Below, in pieces: positions 1 to 10,280 of a stretch of DNA of 64,000 bases. A program made the position numbers and the translations under genes. The stretch spans positions 30,233,968 through 30,297,967 of the forward strand of contig NC_084704.1 in assembly GCF_033807575.1 (NCBI RefSeq), in the 5' to 3' direction. Within the stretch, counting starts at the first letter, position 1, and each line of letters starts with the position of its first letter. The DNA is from Cydia pomonella (lineage: Eukaryota; Arthropoda; Insecta; Lepidoptera; Tortricidae). The notes beneath the pieces are model-generated. The model was not told the origin of the DNA, made no database searches, and was given only the letters and a program-made list of their open reading frames with translations.

Positions 1-552
1 AGTAATTGCATAAATGGGAGGTTTACTAGATACAAAATGATTATGTGATTTGATACCTGTGCCCACTCACACTTACTAACACGCGAGATACACATCTAAG
101 TATAGCTTGAAAAGGAAATATTTGAATTCATCTAGCTTGAGTAATCTGTGTCCTTATTTGGGTGTGCATTAAGACGTAAATCGAATTGTTGTGATTGGAT
201 GGAAATTCGCAGTGGCGTATTAAACCTGGAATTCACGATACTAGATATCTTGTGGCACAAATACAAGATTTCCTAATGTTGTCTCCATAGAATAGCATCT
301 TGCGCCACTAGGATTGATTGGCGGATTCGAATCCATTGTCTGTATGGGACGTTTAAGTGCAGGACCCAGGATAATACCTACTGCGTCTATTGTTTAATAG
401 TTAATAAAATAAAAATAAAAAGCCCATTTATTCCATAACCTAAAAACAACATAATAAAGTAACATATCAGGATGAAAGAAGTTACTCAAATCTAAATTTT
501 TTTTTAATTCTATGCATTTATGATTATAATTATATAATTTGGTTAGGACCCC

Positions 553-675
553 TCACCCGTGACCAAAGGCCTCCAGCTTTTGCCATCTTTTCCTGTTTTG
601 CGCAGTATTGGGCCACTCTTTATCTATTTTCCGGAGTTCATCGGACCCCCGGGCGTTGGGTTTGGCTTGTCTTCT
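553..675 (-). mobile_element. LINE reverse-transcriptase C-terminal remnant
   Basis: The reverse strand reads SDELRKIDKEWPNTAQNRKR, then WQKLEAF, and a stop at 553-555. This matches the WxxxAQxRxxWxxLEEAF ending I know from insect LINE polyproteins. It is 5'-truncated; no other ORF part is nearby. Confidence 0.6.
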
Positions 676-1459
676 TACATGGACTAGTCTTGTTACATGG
701 ACTTTATTGGATGATTGAGGAGCTGAGCCTTAAAAACTAACTGTGCGGACTTCCGAAAATCCTAAACAATAGAGATAGATATAATACCTAGTCTAGATTA
801 TCGGCATGGGAACGATTCAGTAGCTTTTGATCTCCATACAATGAGCCATTTGCCTTTATTTGGTTTCTAAACATTTGCATACAGAAGTTTGGCTGTCAGG
901 CGTTGAATGATGGAGTACATTTTATGATTGGAATATGGCAAAATAACTTTACAATTTTGGAACTCCGGACAAAATATATATTTTTATTTTATCTGATGAT
1001 TATAAACCAATCCTCATGTCATAAAGGTAATTCCTTATCTGATTTCTAAGTCAAAACGTCAGCTTACTATAGTGACGTTATCACGCGCGTTAAAGTTTAT
1101 TAACCTGCCCAATTATGTCTACAAAGATTACCGCGTCACGTCATTAATTACGCCGCTGTTGGGTCTGGCCGTGTTATCAATGCCAGGCGGCACGCTTAGT
1201 TAAGCGCGCGTTACTGTATACGTGTAAAGAAAGTATTGGTTTTCACATGAGGTCGTAAGGAGATTTGCAGTTTCATGCCACTATCTAAAGAGTATACCCG
1301 GATTAAGGTTCTGAGGAAAATTTTAGTAGCTTTAATACCAGCTTTAGCAACGGTGTGGCTATTTTTGGGACTAAAAACTTTGCCTTTCGAATTATAAAAG
1401 AGAGGATTTAAAGGTCCGGTCAATTTCATATTCTACTTATACAATGTATGAACTTTGAT

Positions 1460-1505
1460 TTGTGTAATAATGTCCTATAATATTTATTTATTATTTATTT
1501 ATATT
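1460..1505 (+). mobile_element. Truncated SINE 3' tail
   Basis: The sequence GTAATAATGTCCTATAATAT followed by TTTATT repeats is the same as the far end of the SINE at 20643-20905 (reverse-complemented). Only the last 45 or so bases remain. Confidence 0.5.
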
Positions 1506-2270
1506 ATTTAATGAAAAGGTTAGGAGATTTGTAGGAAGGCTTGAAGCGTGAAAGATCCGCACGAGCAAATAGCCAGGCCGCAGAACTATCGTTCAAAAAA
1601 AAACCGGCCAAGAACATTTCGGGCTATAATCAATGTGGAGTTCCGTAGTTACCGTCCGCTACAAGAGACTAACCTACAACGGCTATTAGTGAGTATTATG
1701 TACATAATAAGCAAAAGGAAATACCTTTGCAACGCTTCGTACATCTTTTACTAAGAAATACATTTATTTCATATTGTTTAGACGAATGGTTTAGGTTAAT
1801 GGTTAACGATACACAGAACCATAGGGTTGATGAGGAAAAAATTGTTCATCCTCACTTTACGTGCAGGGAGCTAAGTACCGTACCCTAACAAATATTTGAA
1901 CTACGTGGGTCATTCTCGATACCTTGTAACCAAAGTAAGTAAAAAATATTTCATCTATTTTTTATATATGAAGAGCTGGGCCGGTAACATAGTTGTATAT
2001 TTTATATATTCCAGGCTATAAATTATAAAATGAAAAAAATAGCCAAGGGTCAAATATTGAGGCCTATTCTGTGCTCATCTTGTTTTAGTAGCTATTAGTG
2101 TTAGTTAAAACTCATCACGGGTATTAACATTTCAAGGTTCTTTTAAATCGTACAATCCTGCAGAAAAAAAGTAGAATGACCCAGATTCATTTTACCACTT
2201 TGTCGGCATAACATATTTATATATCCATGCTAAATTGCAGCTTTCTAGCACTAACGACCACAGAGCAAAC

Positions 2271-2337
2271 CCGTGAACGGACAGACGGACAAGGCGGAAC
2301 TATAAGGATTCCTAGTTGACTAGGGAACCCTAAAAAT
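2271..2337 (+). repeat. 3' end of dispersed repeat family A
   Basis: GGACAGACGGACAAGG followed by AGGGAACCCTAAAAA matches the ends of the copies finishing at 46918 and 49213 in this window. The rest of the element is absent or too diverged to see. Confidence 0.5.
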
Positions 2338-3764
2338 GGGCCCGTGTAGTGGAGAGTTATATCCCATTGTTTACGACTGCGTAACTAACTAACTAGCGGA
2401 TGCTCGCGCTTTTTGTCACGTAGTATCCGGTACGGGGCTAATTGTCGCACACGCCTTATTAGTGGCACGCGATAAGGAACGCTTGCTGAATAACCCACCT
2501 GATGCGGTCGCGCGAAAATGCATCTTGTCGTATGTGAGATAAAGGGCAGACTGGTTTGGTGTGTTAGTGAATGTATGCAATGAAAACCGGCAGACGGTTC
2601 GGGGCCTGTTCAGCAACAACATGAACACAATGAGGTTTAAAACTATGAAGATCCGTTTAAGATCAAGTTTGACAGGTAGTCAAAATTGCTTCGGAATGAG
2701 GTGTTTGAGTCCGATTCCTCTTTGTGGTGGACAACAGAATATATAATAGGTAATTAAAATTTCTACCTTTTCTCTAATTTTAGTTTTGATGAATTAGGAT
2801 TAATAGGGTTGAATTAATATTTATTGTCATCGTTCCTATATAATATTAGATAGTTAGTTATTAGACTTGCTACTAAAGCAGTTGCGAACACATTGCGCAA
2901 AAAAAAAAAACACTTTTTAACCGAAATATTCGTTTACCTTAATTTCGTGCGATTCAAGCATTCATGGTATGTTGCGCAATGACTACTTTCATTCGTAATA
3001 AAATAAATGTGTACTATGCTAATTTTAAATGCGAAAGTAGTTGTTACGTTTTACGTACGTAATTACTGATTTCTCGAATGTTGACCAAGGCGAAAAAACA
3101 CAAATGCTCCTCTATACTATACCACATATACCAAAGATATATGGCACTGATAAAGCTATAACTTTATTCATCGTGGGTTAAGCGCTCTATGGTTCTCAAT
3201 ATTGTCTTTGACATTAATATTATATTAATGTCTCTTTTGCAGTTACAAATTTCATTATCTGTATATAGATCTTTTTAAATTTAATTTATCAGTGTTGTTC
3301 CCATGAAAGCTTAGAATCTAAAAGTTGATCTAGTTGATCTTAGAAACCAAGCAAATATTTGTATTAGGTATCTATAACAGGCACCCGTTTATTTTACTCA
3401 TTATTTCCTTATCTAGAAAAACTAATTAATTTTGCCTATAAACAGCGACTCGCTAAAGCACACATAACACGCCCTGAAAGGGAAAGACTGTAAGAAAGCT
3501 GGAAAAACAAGCGTCTAGCCTTACATGTTCCGGAGTCTTACCGTGCCTTACCCGACATTATACCTCCATACGAGTTTCATAGTGATTACATTTACTTCGG
3601 TTTAAGCCCTCGGTTGCTATTGCTATTCATATTGTTTATCGAGGCGACACCCTGATCCTGACCTGACCAAGGCAACACCTGATGAAAATAAAAAAAAAAG
3701 ACCTCCGGAAAAAGGCCGAAAAGAAGATAGGAGTGAATGCAGGCGACAGCCTGCGGGTTTTCCA

Positions 3765-3900
3765 GACCGATACGACCTTCAAGAAAAGCGTACTCTCATC
3801 TCAAAGGCTGGCAACGCACTTACAACCCCTCTGGTGTTGCAGGTGTCCATGGGCGGCGGTAATCGCTTACCATCAGGTGATCCATCTGCTCGTTTGCCTA
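3765..3900 (+). mobile_element. Jockey-type LINE 3' end (+), arm of an inverted pair
   Basis: The stretch CGATACGACCTTCAAGAAAA, then GGCAACGCACTTACAACCCC, then GTGTCCATGGGCGGCGGTAA is the 3' end also present at 44685-45340. It is 5'-truncated and damaged. It lies tail to tail with a minus-strand copy starting near 3930, giving an inverted repeat of over 100 bp. Confidence 0.65.
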
Positions 3901-4033
3901 GACGATATATATAGCCGTTTGAGTAGACGAATCGCCCTCATGGACACCAGAGCACCAGAGGGGTTGTGCGTTGCCGGCATTTAAGATTACGCTCTTTTCT
4001 TGAAGGTTTGAAGGTCGTATCGGTCCGTAAATA

Positions 4034-4281
4034 TATATATAGTGACATTCTTACACAACTTGACAAGTCCCAGAAGTAAGCTCAAGGAGGCTTGCGCTTG
4101 TGTTTTGTTGTGGGTACTCAGACAATGATATAAAAATACTATGATACACAGAAAACATCCATGACTCAGGAACAAATATCTGTGCTTATCAAACAAATAA
4201 ATGCCCTTACCGGAATTCGAACCCAGGACCATCAGCTTCATAGGCAGGGTCACTACCCACTAGGCCAGACCGGTCGTCAAA
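4034..4281 (-). mobile_element. tRNA-derived SINE inserted in a LINE
   Basis: On the reverse strand there is a box A (TGGCCTAGTGGGTAGTGACC) and a box B (GGTTCGAATTCC), followed by a body and an AT-rich tail. It is flanked by the 8 bp duplication CGTAAATA at 4026-4033 and 4282-4289, exactly where the LINE sequence breaks. Members of the family occur at 20643-20905 and 57361-57556. Confidence 0.8.
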
Positions 4282-4338
4282 CGTAAATACCGCAGGCGAC
4301 AGTTCATTCCACAGTTTAGGTGTGCGAAGCATGAACAT

Positions 4339-4558
4339 GGAGGATTTAAAAACTGGAGATGCCTTGACTGTAATTTTCTGTACAAAACGGTCTGCCGATT
4401 TTGCGGGAGAAGGGCACGTCGAATGTATGGCTATTTCCACGTAACGAACAAATAGCCATTTCAGATAAACGTCAGTCCATACAATAAATATGACCATTGG
4501 CCGAGCTTTCCGACAGACGGGTAAGCCCTTAAAGGCGTCTCCAGTTGTTAAATCCTCC
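4339..4558. mobile_element. MITE with 25 bp inverted ends inside the LINE
   Basis: Left end GGAGGATTTAAAAACTGGAG (4339) and right end CTCCAGTTGTTAAATCCTCC are inverted repeats (25 bp, 2 mismatches). The element splits LINE motifs that are contiguous at 44870-44895. No coding sequence. Confidence 0.65.
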
Positions 4559-4600
4559 AAGGGCAGGAAGTTCAAACTTATAATGGTTTCTTGAGGCGAA

Positions 4601-6343
4601 CGCTCACACGCGGTAAGCGATAAAAAGTTGTAGTAAGTAGTAGCAATAAAGTAAGCTGGACACTTGTCATACCCGTCCTAAACTTTCCTCATCGCAAACA
4701 GTACATTGAACCAAGTTCAAAAGGGAAAAGTTACGCTTATGCGTACACTTGTTTTTACTTTTCCGGGCACAAAATAAACTTTTTATTCAGAGAAGTAGAG
4801 TTCAGAATTGAACGTCTGGGACGTTGGTCTAAAAGGCAGCTCCGAGATGTAAATTACGGTCATTTTCATTTGCATTGCGTGCTACTGCATGCGTGGTGCA
4901 GCAATGGTTTTCACTTTTTTTTCAATGCAGTTTAATTATTTAGTTTTCTTCTCGATTGGTATTGAAAGAAATGCTTCATACATTGCAACTTTATTACAAA
5001 GCAATATGCATAATAAAATACAATGCAGATTGTTAAATCAAGTAATTAAAAATGTCACCAAAGCGTCGCCAAATATTTTGCAAACAATTTTACATTACGA
5101 AAATTTAAATCCGAGCAATGTTGATTTCAAGTACTTACCTAGGACTCATACCGTAAACGCACAACGAACTCAAAACTGCGAGCTCTTTTGGAAAAACGCA
5201 TTTCTTTTACCAATCAACCACATCAATTACGCCTTAAGAATACGCATTCTTTTTCTCAATTGAACACAACTATGCTGAACTGGACATCTTCATAAACCCA
5301 CAAGTTTTCAGCTGATGAAGTCCATTCGTTTGAAATTGGAATATCGCACGGCAGTTGCTCACGCGTCGGCCGCGGCAACGCACGCGCCGTTCTGGATTTA
5401 CACGAGTTTGGACCAACGTTGGCGCAAGATGAGTGTTTGTGATGTGGTGTTTGAATGTGGTGGAGACCATGGCGTGTTATGAGTTATGAAACAGTGTGGT
5501 GACCTTTACAAATGTTTGTGGACGGACGAGGTGAGTTCGTGTTTGGCGACTGCAAACAGCAGTTTGATAGAGCGGTTAACGCTGTAGGGTTTTCCATTTT
5601 CCGAGTGATAGTTAGATTTTTGGGGATAACTGAAAATTTACCTTTGAGCTTATAATCTGCTTTCAATACCAGATCTATAGGCTTGAATTACCACTTGATT
5701 TCGTTAAAATATCCCAAAGTACCCAACCCATCATTTTTCATAAGTAGGTATCAAAGTACCGAGGAAAATAATGATAGTCAAAATGCATCATGAGATTGAA
5801 TGTACCTATCTATCAATCAATAAATACATTTTAGTCCCCGGAAATAATAACCGCATTGAGTTGCGTGAATATGTTATTGCAATCTAGGAAATAGCTGTAA
5901 TTATGCCGTATTTGACCATAAAGGAGTATTTTATTGCTGATTTAATTACGCAGGTTTCGGCAGTTAAATCAGTAATAGTTACATCACTATTTGGACAGTC
6001 AAAACTGCCATGCTAAGCGTATTTTATGGTAATGTAAGTATAGGTCAAATTCAGCAGCTAGCTAATTGCGATATGTTTATCTATCTTAACCTCGAACAAA
6101 ACATGATTGCAGTATCTCAAAGGACGTTGCTCAAATGGGGATGGAGTATAAAACTATCGCATAACGTCGCGTGTCGAACCGCAATTGCATGTAGAAATGT
6201 GCAAGCAAGTATGCCATACATTATTGTACGAATGTGCTTTTCATATTCATTAGATTTCCGTTTAAGGCATTAATAAGTAAATTAATTATGCTGAAAGTTG
6301 GTATGTTCAATGCATTCACGCTAATCATTACGGGTAAAAAGGG
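4601..6343. other. Mostly unique AT-rich DNA with a CpG-rich patch
   Basis: No supported gene. The frame at 4889-5263 is AT-rich with no recognisable motif. A GC/CpG-rich patch at about 5340-5430, followed by a donor-like GAG/GTGAGT at 5528-5535, could be a promoter and first non-coding exon. Confidence 0.4.
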
Positions 6344-6351
6344 TTAGGTAG

Positions 6352-6495
6352 CAGTGGCGGATAGTTCAAAGAACTCGATTCCCACCGGCTTGTCTAATTT
6401 CAGCCCGTTGAGTACTTTCAGGATCGGTTTATAGAGAAAAGGAAACCAAAATTAGCTCCGGGTTCCCTACGAATATTTGTTACGCGCCGCCACTG
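6352..6495. mobile_element. hAT-type MITE with 8 bp TSD
   Basis: Ends CAGTGGCGG...CCGCCACTG are flanked by the exact duplication TTAGGTAG at 6344-6351 and 6496-6503. The TSD fits the nTnnnnAn pattern of hAT insertions. A second complete copy is at 23602-23745 in the opposite orientation. Confidence 0.85.
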
Positions 6496-6737
6496 TTAGG
6501 TAGAGAAAACCTATACAACGTGTCTCTACTCTCTGGACATTGACCGAGATCCTGAGTTCCTGAGTAGAGTTCCTTCTCAGGAATGTTTAGAATGTGGTAA
6601 ATTATTTAAAAACATACAAAAAAAAGTTAAATTAATTCAAATTAATCATCATTAAATAGGACCATACGGTATTAGTCGTTCATAATGACGATACGATTAA
6701 AGTGACACTAGTGACATGCATGACATACTCTTTAATT

Positions 6738-7005
6738 TATGGAAGGTAGAGGTAAGGAATGCAATCTCCATAGGCAGAACTGTTGCAAAAGTGTCCAGCT
6801 GTCAGCTATAAATAATAGTTCCAAAACTTTCCAGAGTAGCGCTAGAGTAGCTAAGAACCTAGGCGTTATTGACGGCGTGAAGTGCGCTGTCTATGATTTG
6901 ATTTTTTTTCAAATATTCTAGGTATTGTAGCGCCACCTATTTAAGGTTTTTTGATGGACACTTTTTGGTACATGGAGATTTCATTCCTTGCCTCTACCTT
7001 CCATA
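6738..7005. mobile_element. MITE with 9 bp TSD, possibly Mutator-like
   Basis: Ends TATGGAAGGTAGAGG...CCTCTACCTTCCATA continue as inverted repeats for about 35 bp with few mismatches. The duplication TCTTTAATT flanks the element at 6729-6737 and 7006-7014. A 9 bp TSD is usual for Mutator-like elements; the superfamily is an inference. Confidence 0.75.
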
Positions 7006-7519
7006 TCTTTAATTACCGTGTATCTACATACAGGCTGTTCCGACGTAGTAAATCGTAAATCATAAATTTCTCCGTTAATACTGTGTCGTTTGGAATGAGA
7101 CTTTGTACATAGGTTAGAATTTCTAACCTAGAGAGATACGTAGAGACACGTATAGTTCTTCCAGGTTTGACATGCTGATTCAAATAATTGATAAGGTGCG
7201 TCGAGGTAAGATGTAATAGGTTTTTGATGAAATGAGCAGTGTGGCATTGACATCACCGTAAAACAAAATACAAAGCAAATAATAAACTCCTATTCAATCG
7301 ATAACACTTTGGTTATATGGATAGCATTAATAAAAAAAACCTTTAACACCATTGAGTTATTATTTATTACTGTAGAGAAGTCATACCAAACAATGAAATT
7401 TTCGCAATCGCAATATGTACCACGCGACCAAAACGTCATAAGCGTCGTGAAATTCATGGCGCTTACGCGTTTAGGTCGCGAGATTCACGCTCCAGTTCCG
7501 TAGTTAGTTTGTCGGCCGA

Positions 7520-7680
7520 TAACAACTCATGGCGTGAAATAATGGTGAGACAAAATGTGAACCACAAAATGTTTTCACCACGCCAACGCGAAGAAAATAC
7601 TACCTGTTAACATTATAAATAAAATCCTAAATTAAAAGTCATTTATACCAGTCAAAATGAGGAAACAACTCAAAAATATA
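7520..7680. repeat. Fragment of dispersed repeat family D
   Basis: TTTTCACCACGCCAACGCGA and the downstream AAAACAACT-type end match the copy near 43640-43780 in this window. It is diverged and of unknown class. Confidence 0.35.
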
Positions 7681-7784
7681 TATATTTTTTTTAAATAAAG
7701 AAAGCCTTCACAAGCTGGTGTGGTGTGTGGTGAACTAGCTTAGCTCGTTGGACGTTGACCGATTTGAGACCGTGCATGGGCTGG

Positions 7785-7905
7785 TCTTTTTTAATCCCCG
7801 ACGCAAAAAAGGGATGTTACATGTTTGACGCCAATGTCTATCTGTCGTCTGTGGCATCGTTGCCCTCAAACGGATGGACCGATTTCGATGTTGTTTTTTT
7901 TCGTG
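7785..7905 (+). repeat. Dispersed lepidopteran repeat fragment
   Basis: TTTAATCCCCGACGCAAAAA, then GTCTATCTGTCGTCTGTGGC, then ACGGATGGACCGATTTCGAT resembles a repeat I remember from many moth genomes. The class is unknown to me. Confidence 0.4.
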
Positions 7906-10190
7906 AAAGCGTTTTTCGTCTCGATGGTTCTTAGCTATGTTTGGCAAAAATCAATCCAGCCATTTATAGAGTATCAGCTTTTTTCCAATATAATGCTAGA
8001 CAATTTTGGCATATTTTTTTGCATAATGCGTATTCATTATTGAAGTTTAATGGTCGCACTAATGCTGGATGTTTAGCTTAGATCCAGGAAATTGTAACTT
8101 TTAGTACTTGGAATAGGGTTTATTTGACCAAATCGAGATAAAGTTTTGCTTTTATGATATTTAAAGTTAATAAATAACTCCCTACGCTATATGCCAACTA
8201 AATCCATTTTTGCGTCAGGGGTACAAAATATGACTGGTTAGTTGACAATCTAATATAAATTAATGTGTTTAACATGTCATAGTTATAGTTAAATGTCATG
8301 TCATAGTGATTACATTCACTAATAATTTAAAAAAAACCACGCACATGAAATAAACTCATTCTCGAAGAAATTTTAAGGTTTAATTTTATGTGATATCACC
8401 AACGCTCTGAGCCAGTGTCAGGACTATGATAAATTAAATTGAGATGGTATGCGATATATTTTGGCTATTGGCGACCCTTCTCATGCGTAGAAATATCTCT
8501 TGGCAATGTTTTGAACTAAATTGGCTGCCATCACTTCCTTTGACTATAATTATTAAACTACGACGCACGTGTATTTGGCGCATGTCTTATTTAGGTATTC
8601 ATTTGTCTTTACTGTTAACAGAAAAGGCTGTTGCATGTCGGAAATACTATTTAATTGATACATATAACTATTTATTAGAACCAATTAGATTTGGACTTAC
8701 AACATATTTATTTATTGTTCAGAACATACATAAAAATATAGTCTAACTTACAAAACAATATAAAAGCAGATCGAGGTTCATAAATGTAGACATATAAACA
8801 ACAAAAGACACAAAAGCGTTTTTGCGAAGAGCAAATGACTAAAAAAAAATCTTTATCTTTATCTTATCTTGTCATACTCTAGCGAAGGAAGCCTATTGTT
8901 CTATCTGAAATTGTTTTTTTTGTCCGCATCAACTTACATGTCTCTGTTAGACCTATTGGTTGACTGGTACATAATGCTATTCTATACTATTAAATGCCAT
9001 TTGTTCATTTTTCTTTGTATTTTTTAAATAAAATTGTACTTTATCATCATCATGTCAGCTCTTGAAATAAAAACAAAATCAAGTGTACTTATGCGGCTCC
9101 GAAGCGGTCAACCCCGATCGTCAAGCATGCGAGATTAAAAATCACAATTGACCATTTACAACCCCTATTAAAACACGTGTCTAAAGCAGTAATGTGATTG
9201 CTAAAATGCTTTACAAAACGCTGCAACAATCGCCGGTGATATCACGCACCATTCATGTAATAAAATCGTCTTGATAAGACCCCTGGGCTTTTCGTGTTCC
9301 AACCAGTAGTGACTCAAGATTCGTTGAACTCATACTTTCGCGAAGGGCGCTTGTACTTGAATATTTCCGGTCGACCTTGCCTTACCCAAGGCCGGGAATT
9401 GCCGCATTGCTGGCCGGCCCATTGTTTCTGCGTGACGAAATTAATCGATTACCAACAGTTCAAGGAAAACTCTTACTCGGAGCACGCTTGATGCAAATCA
9501 TTTGAAATTTGCACATTACCCCTCGTTACATACACGATTTAGTAACGATGGCTTGTTGATGTAATTGCATTACAACTGTTAGTTAAAATAACTATTTTTT
9601 CTCCAATATGCTCGGAAATGTTCACCTTATTGTAGCAAACATAGTACGGGAACTTCTTCGTTATGGTCAAACTCAAATTAAATAAAATCAAACCATTATT
9701 GTCGTGTTTTAGCGGACGGGAAAGTTGTTACTGTATTGTTTTTTACTTTTTAAAAACATGTATTCACTAAGAAAAACGCATACAGCCAATTAATATACCT
9801 GCAGGTTACGTCTACACGACCAGGTCAGCATCTTTTCAATTTACAGGATAGAGTCGTGTAAGACCAACGTGTTTGATCGTGCGAATACTGCTTAATAAAA
9901 TCAAAGACTATATAACTTTACTATTTTTTTAAGGATCTCATGCGTTACAGATATATTGCAGACGAATACAGCTTATATTGCACAATTATACTCGTATTGA
10001 ATGAGCGAATATTGAATGGTACTGAATGGCAGAATAGTTGTTCCTTTAACTTTTAAAAATATAATTAAAGAGGGGAATTGTTTGTGACGTTTTTGATGTG
10101 AAGGATCGATTTGAGTGCTGGTTATTTTTAAATTATGATTATTTTACCTGATTTCCTCGCATGTTTGGACAAAAGCACTATATATGCCTC
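7906..10190. other. AT-rich DNA without recognised features
   Basis: No gene or complete transposon seen. A GC-richer stretch at 9290-9490 carries a 65-codon open frame with no known motif. A TCTTTA-type simple run is at 8850-8872. Confidence 0.4.
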
Positions 10191-10280
10191 GGCGGGAACA
10201 GCAATTCGTGGATTCGTCTTCTTTGTCGGACTCCGCTTCGACAAAATCGAAACTCATCCACGAATTGCCCTTTCCCGGCC
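10191..10280. repeat. 90 bp hairpin with nested stem
   Basis: GGCGGGAACAGCAATTCGTG pairs with CACGAATTGCCCTTTCCCGG at the other end, and TTTGTCG pairs with CGACAAA at the centre. The whole unit could fold into one long stem. It could be a MITE or a transcribed hairpin. Confidence 0.6.

Larger units (their letters stand above)
3930..4600 (-). mobile_element. Jockey-type LINE fragment interrupted by a SINE and a MITE
   Basis: LINE sequence is found at 3930-4033, 4290-4330 and from about 4563. The parts fit together when the two insertions are removed, and match 44790-44900. The reverse strand between the insertions reads TPKLWNELSPAVF, the well-known C-terminal motif of jockey-like reverse transcriptases. 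The order of insertions shows the LINE is oldest. Confidence 0.7.

Noticed and set aside
4889..5263. 124-codon open frame as a gene
   Set aside because: AT-rich, no recognisable motif, no splice or codon-bias support; expected by chance in such DNA.
9294..9491. 65-codon frame in a GC-richer patch
   Set aside because: No motif, no clear splice sites tied to another exon, and no partner exon found.
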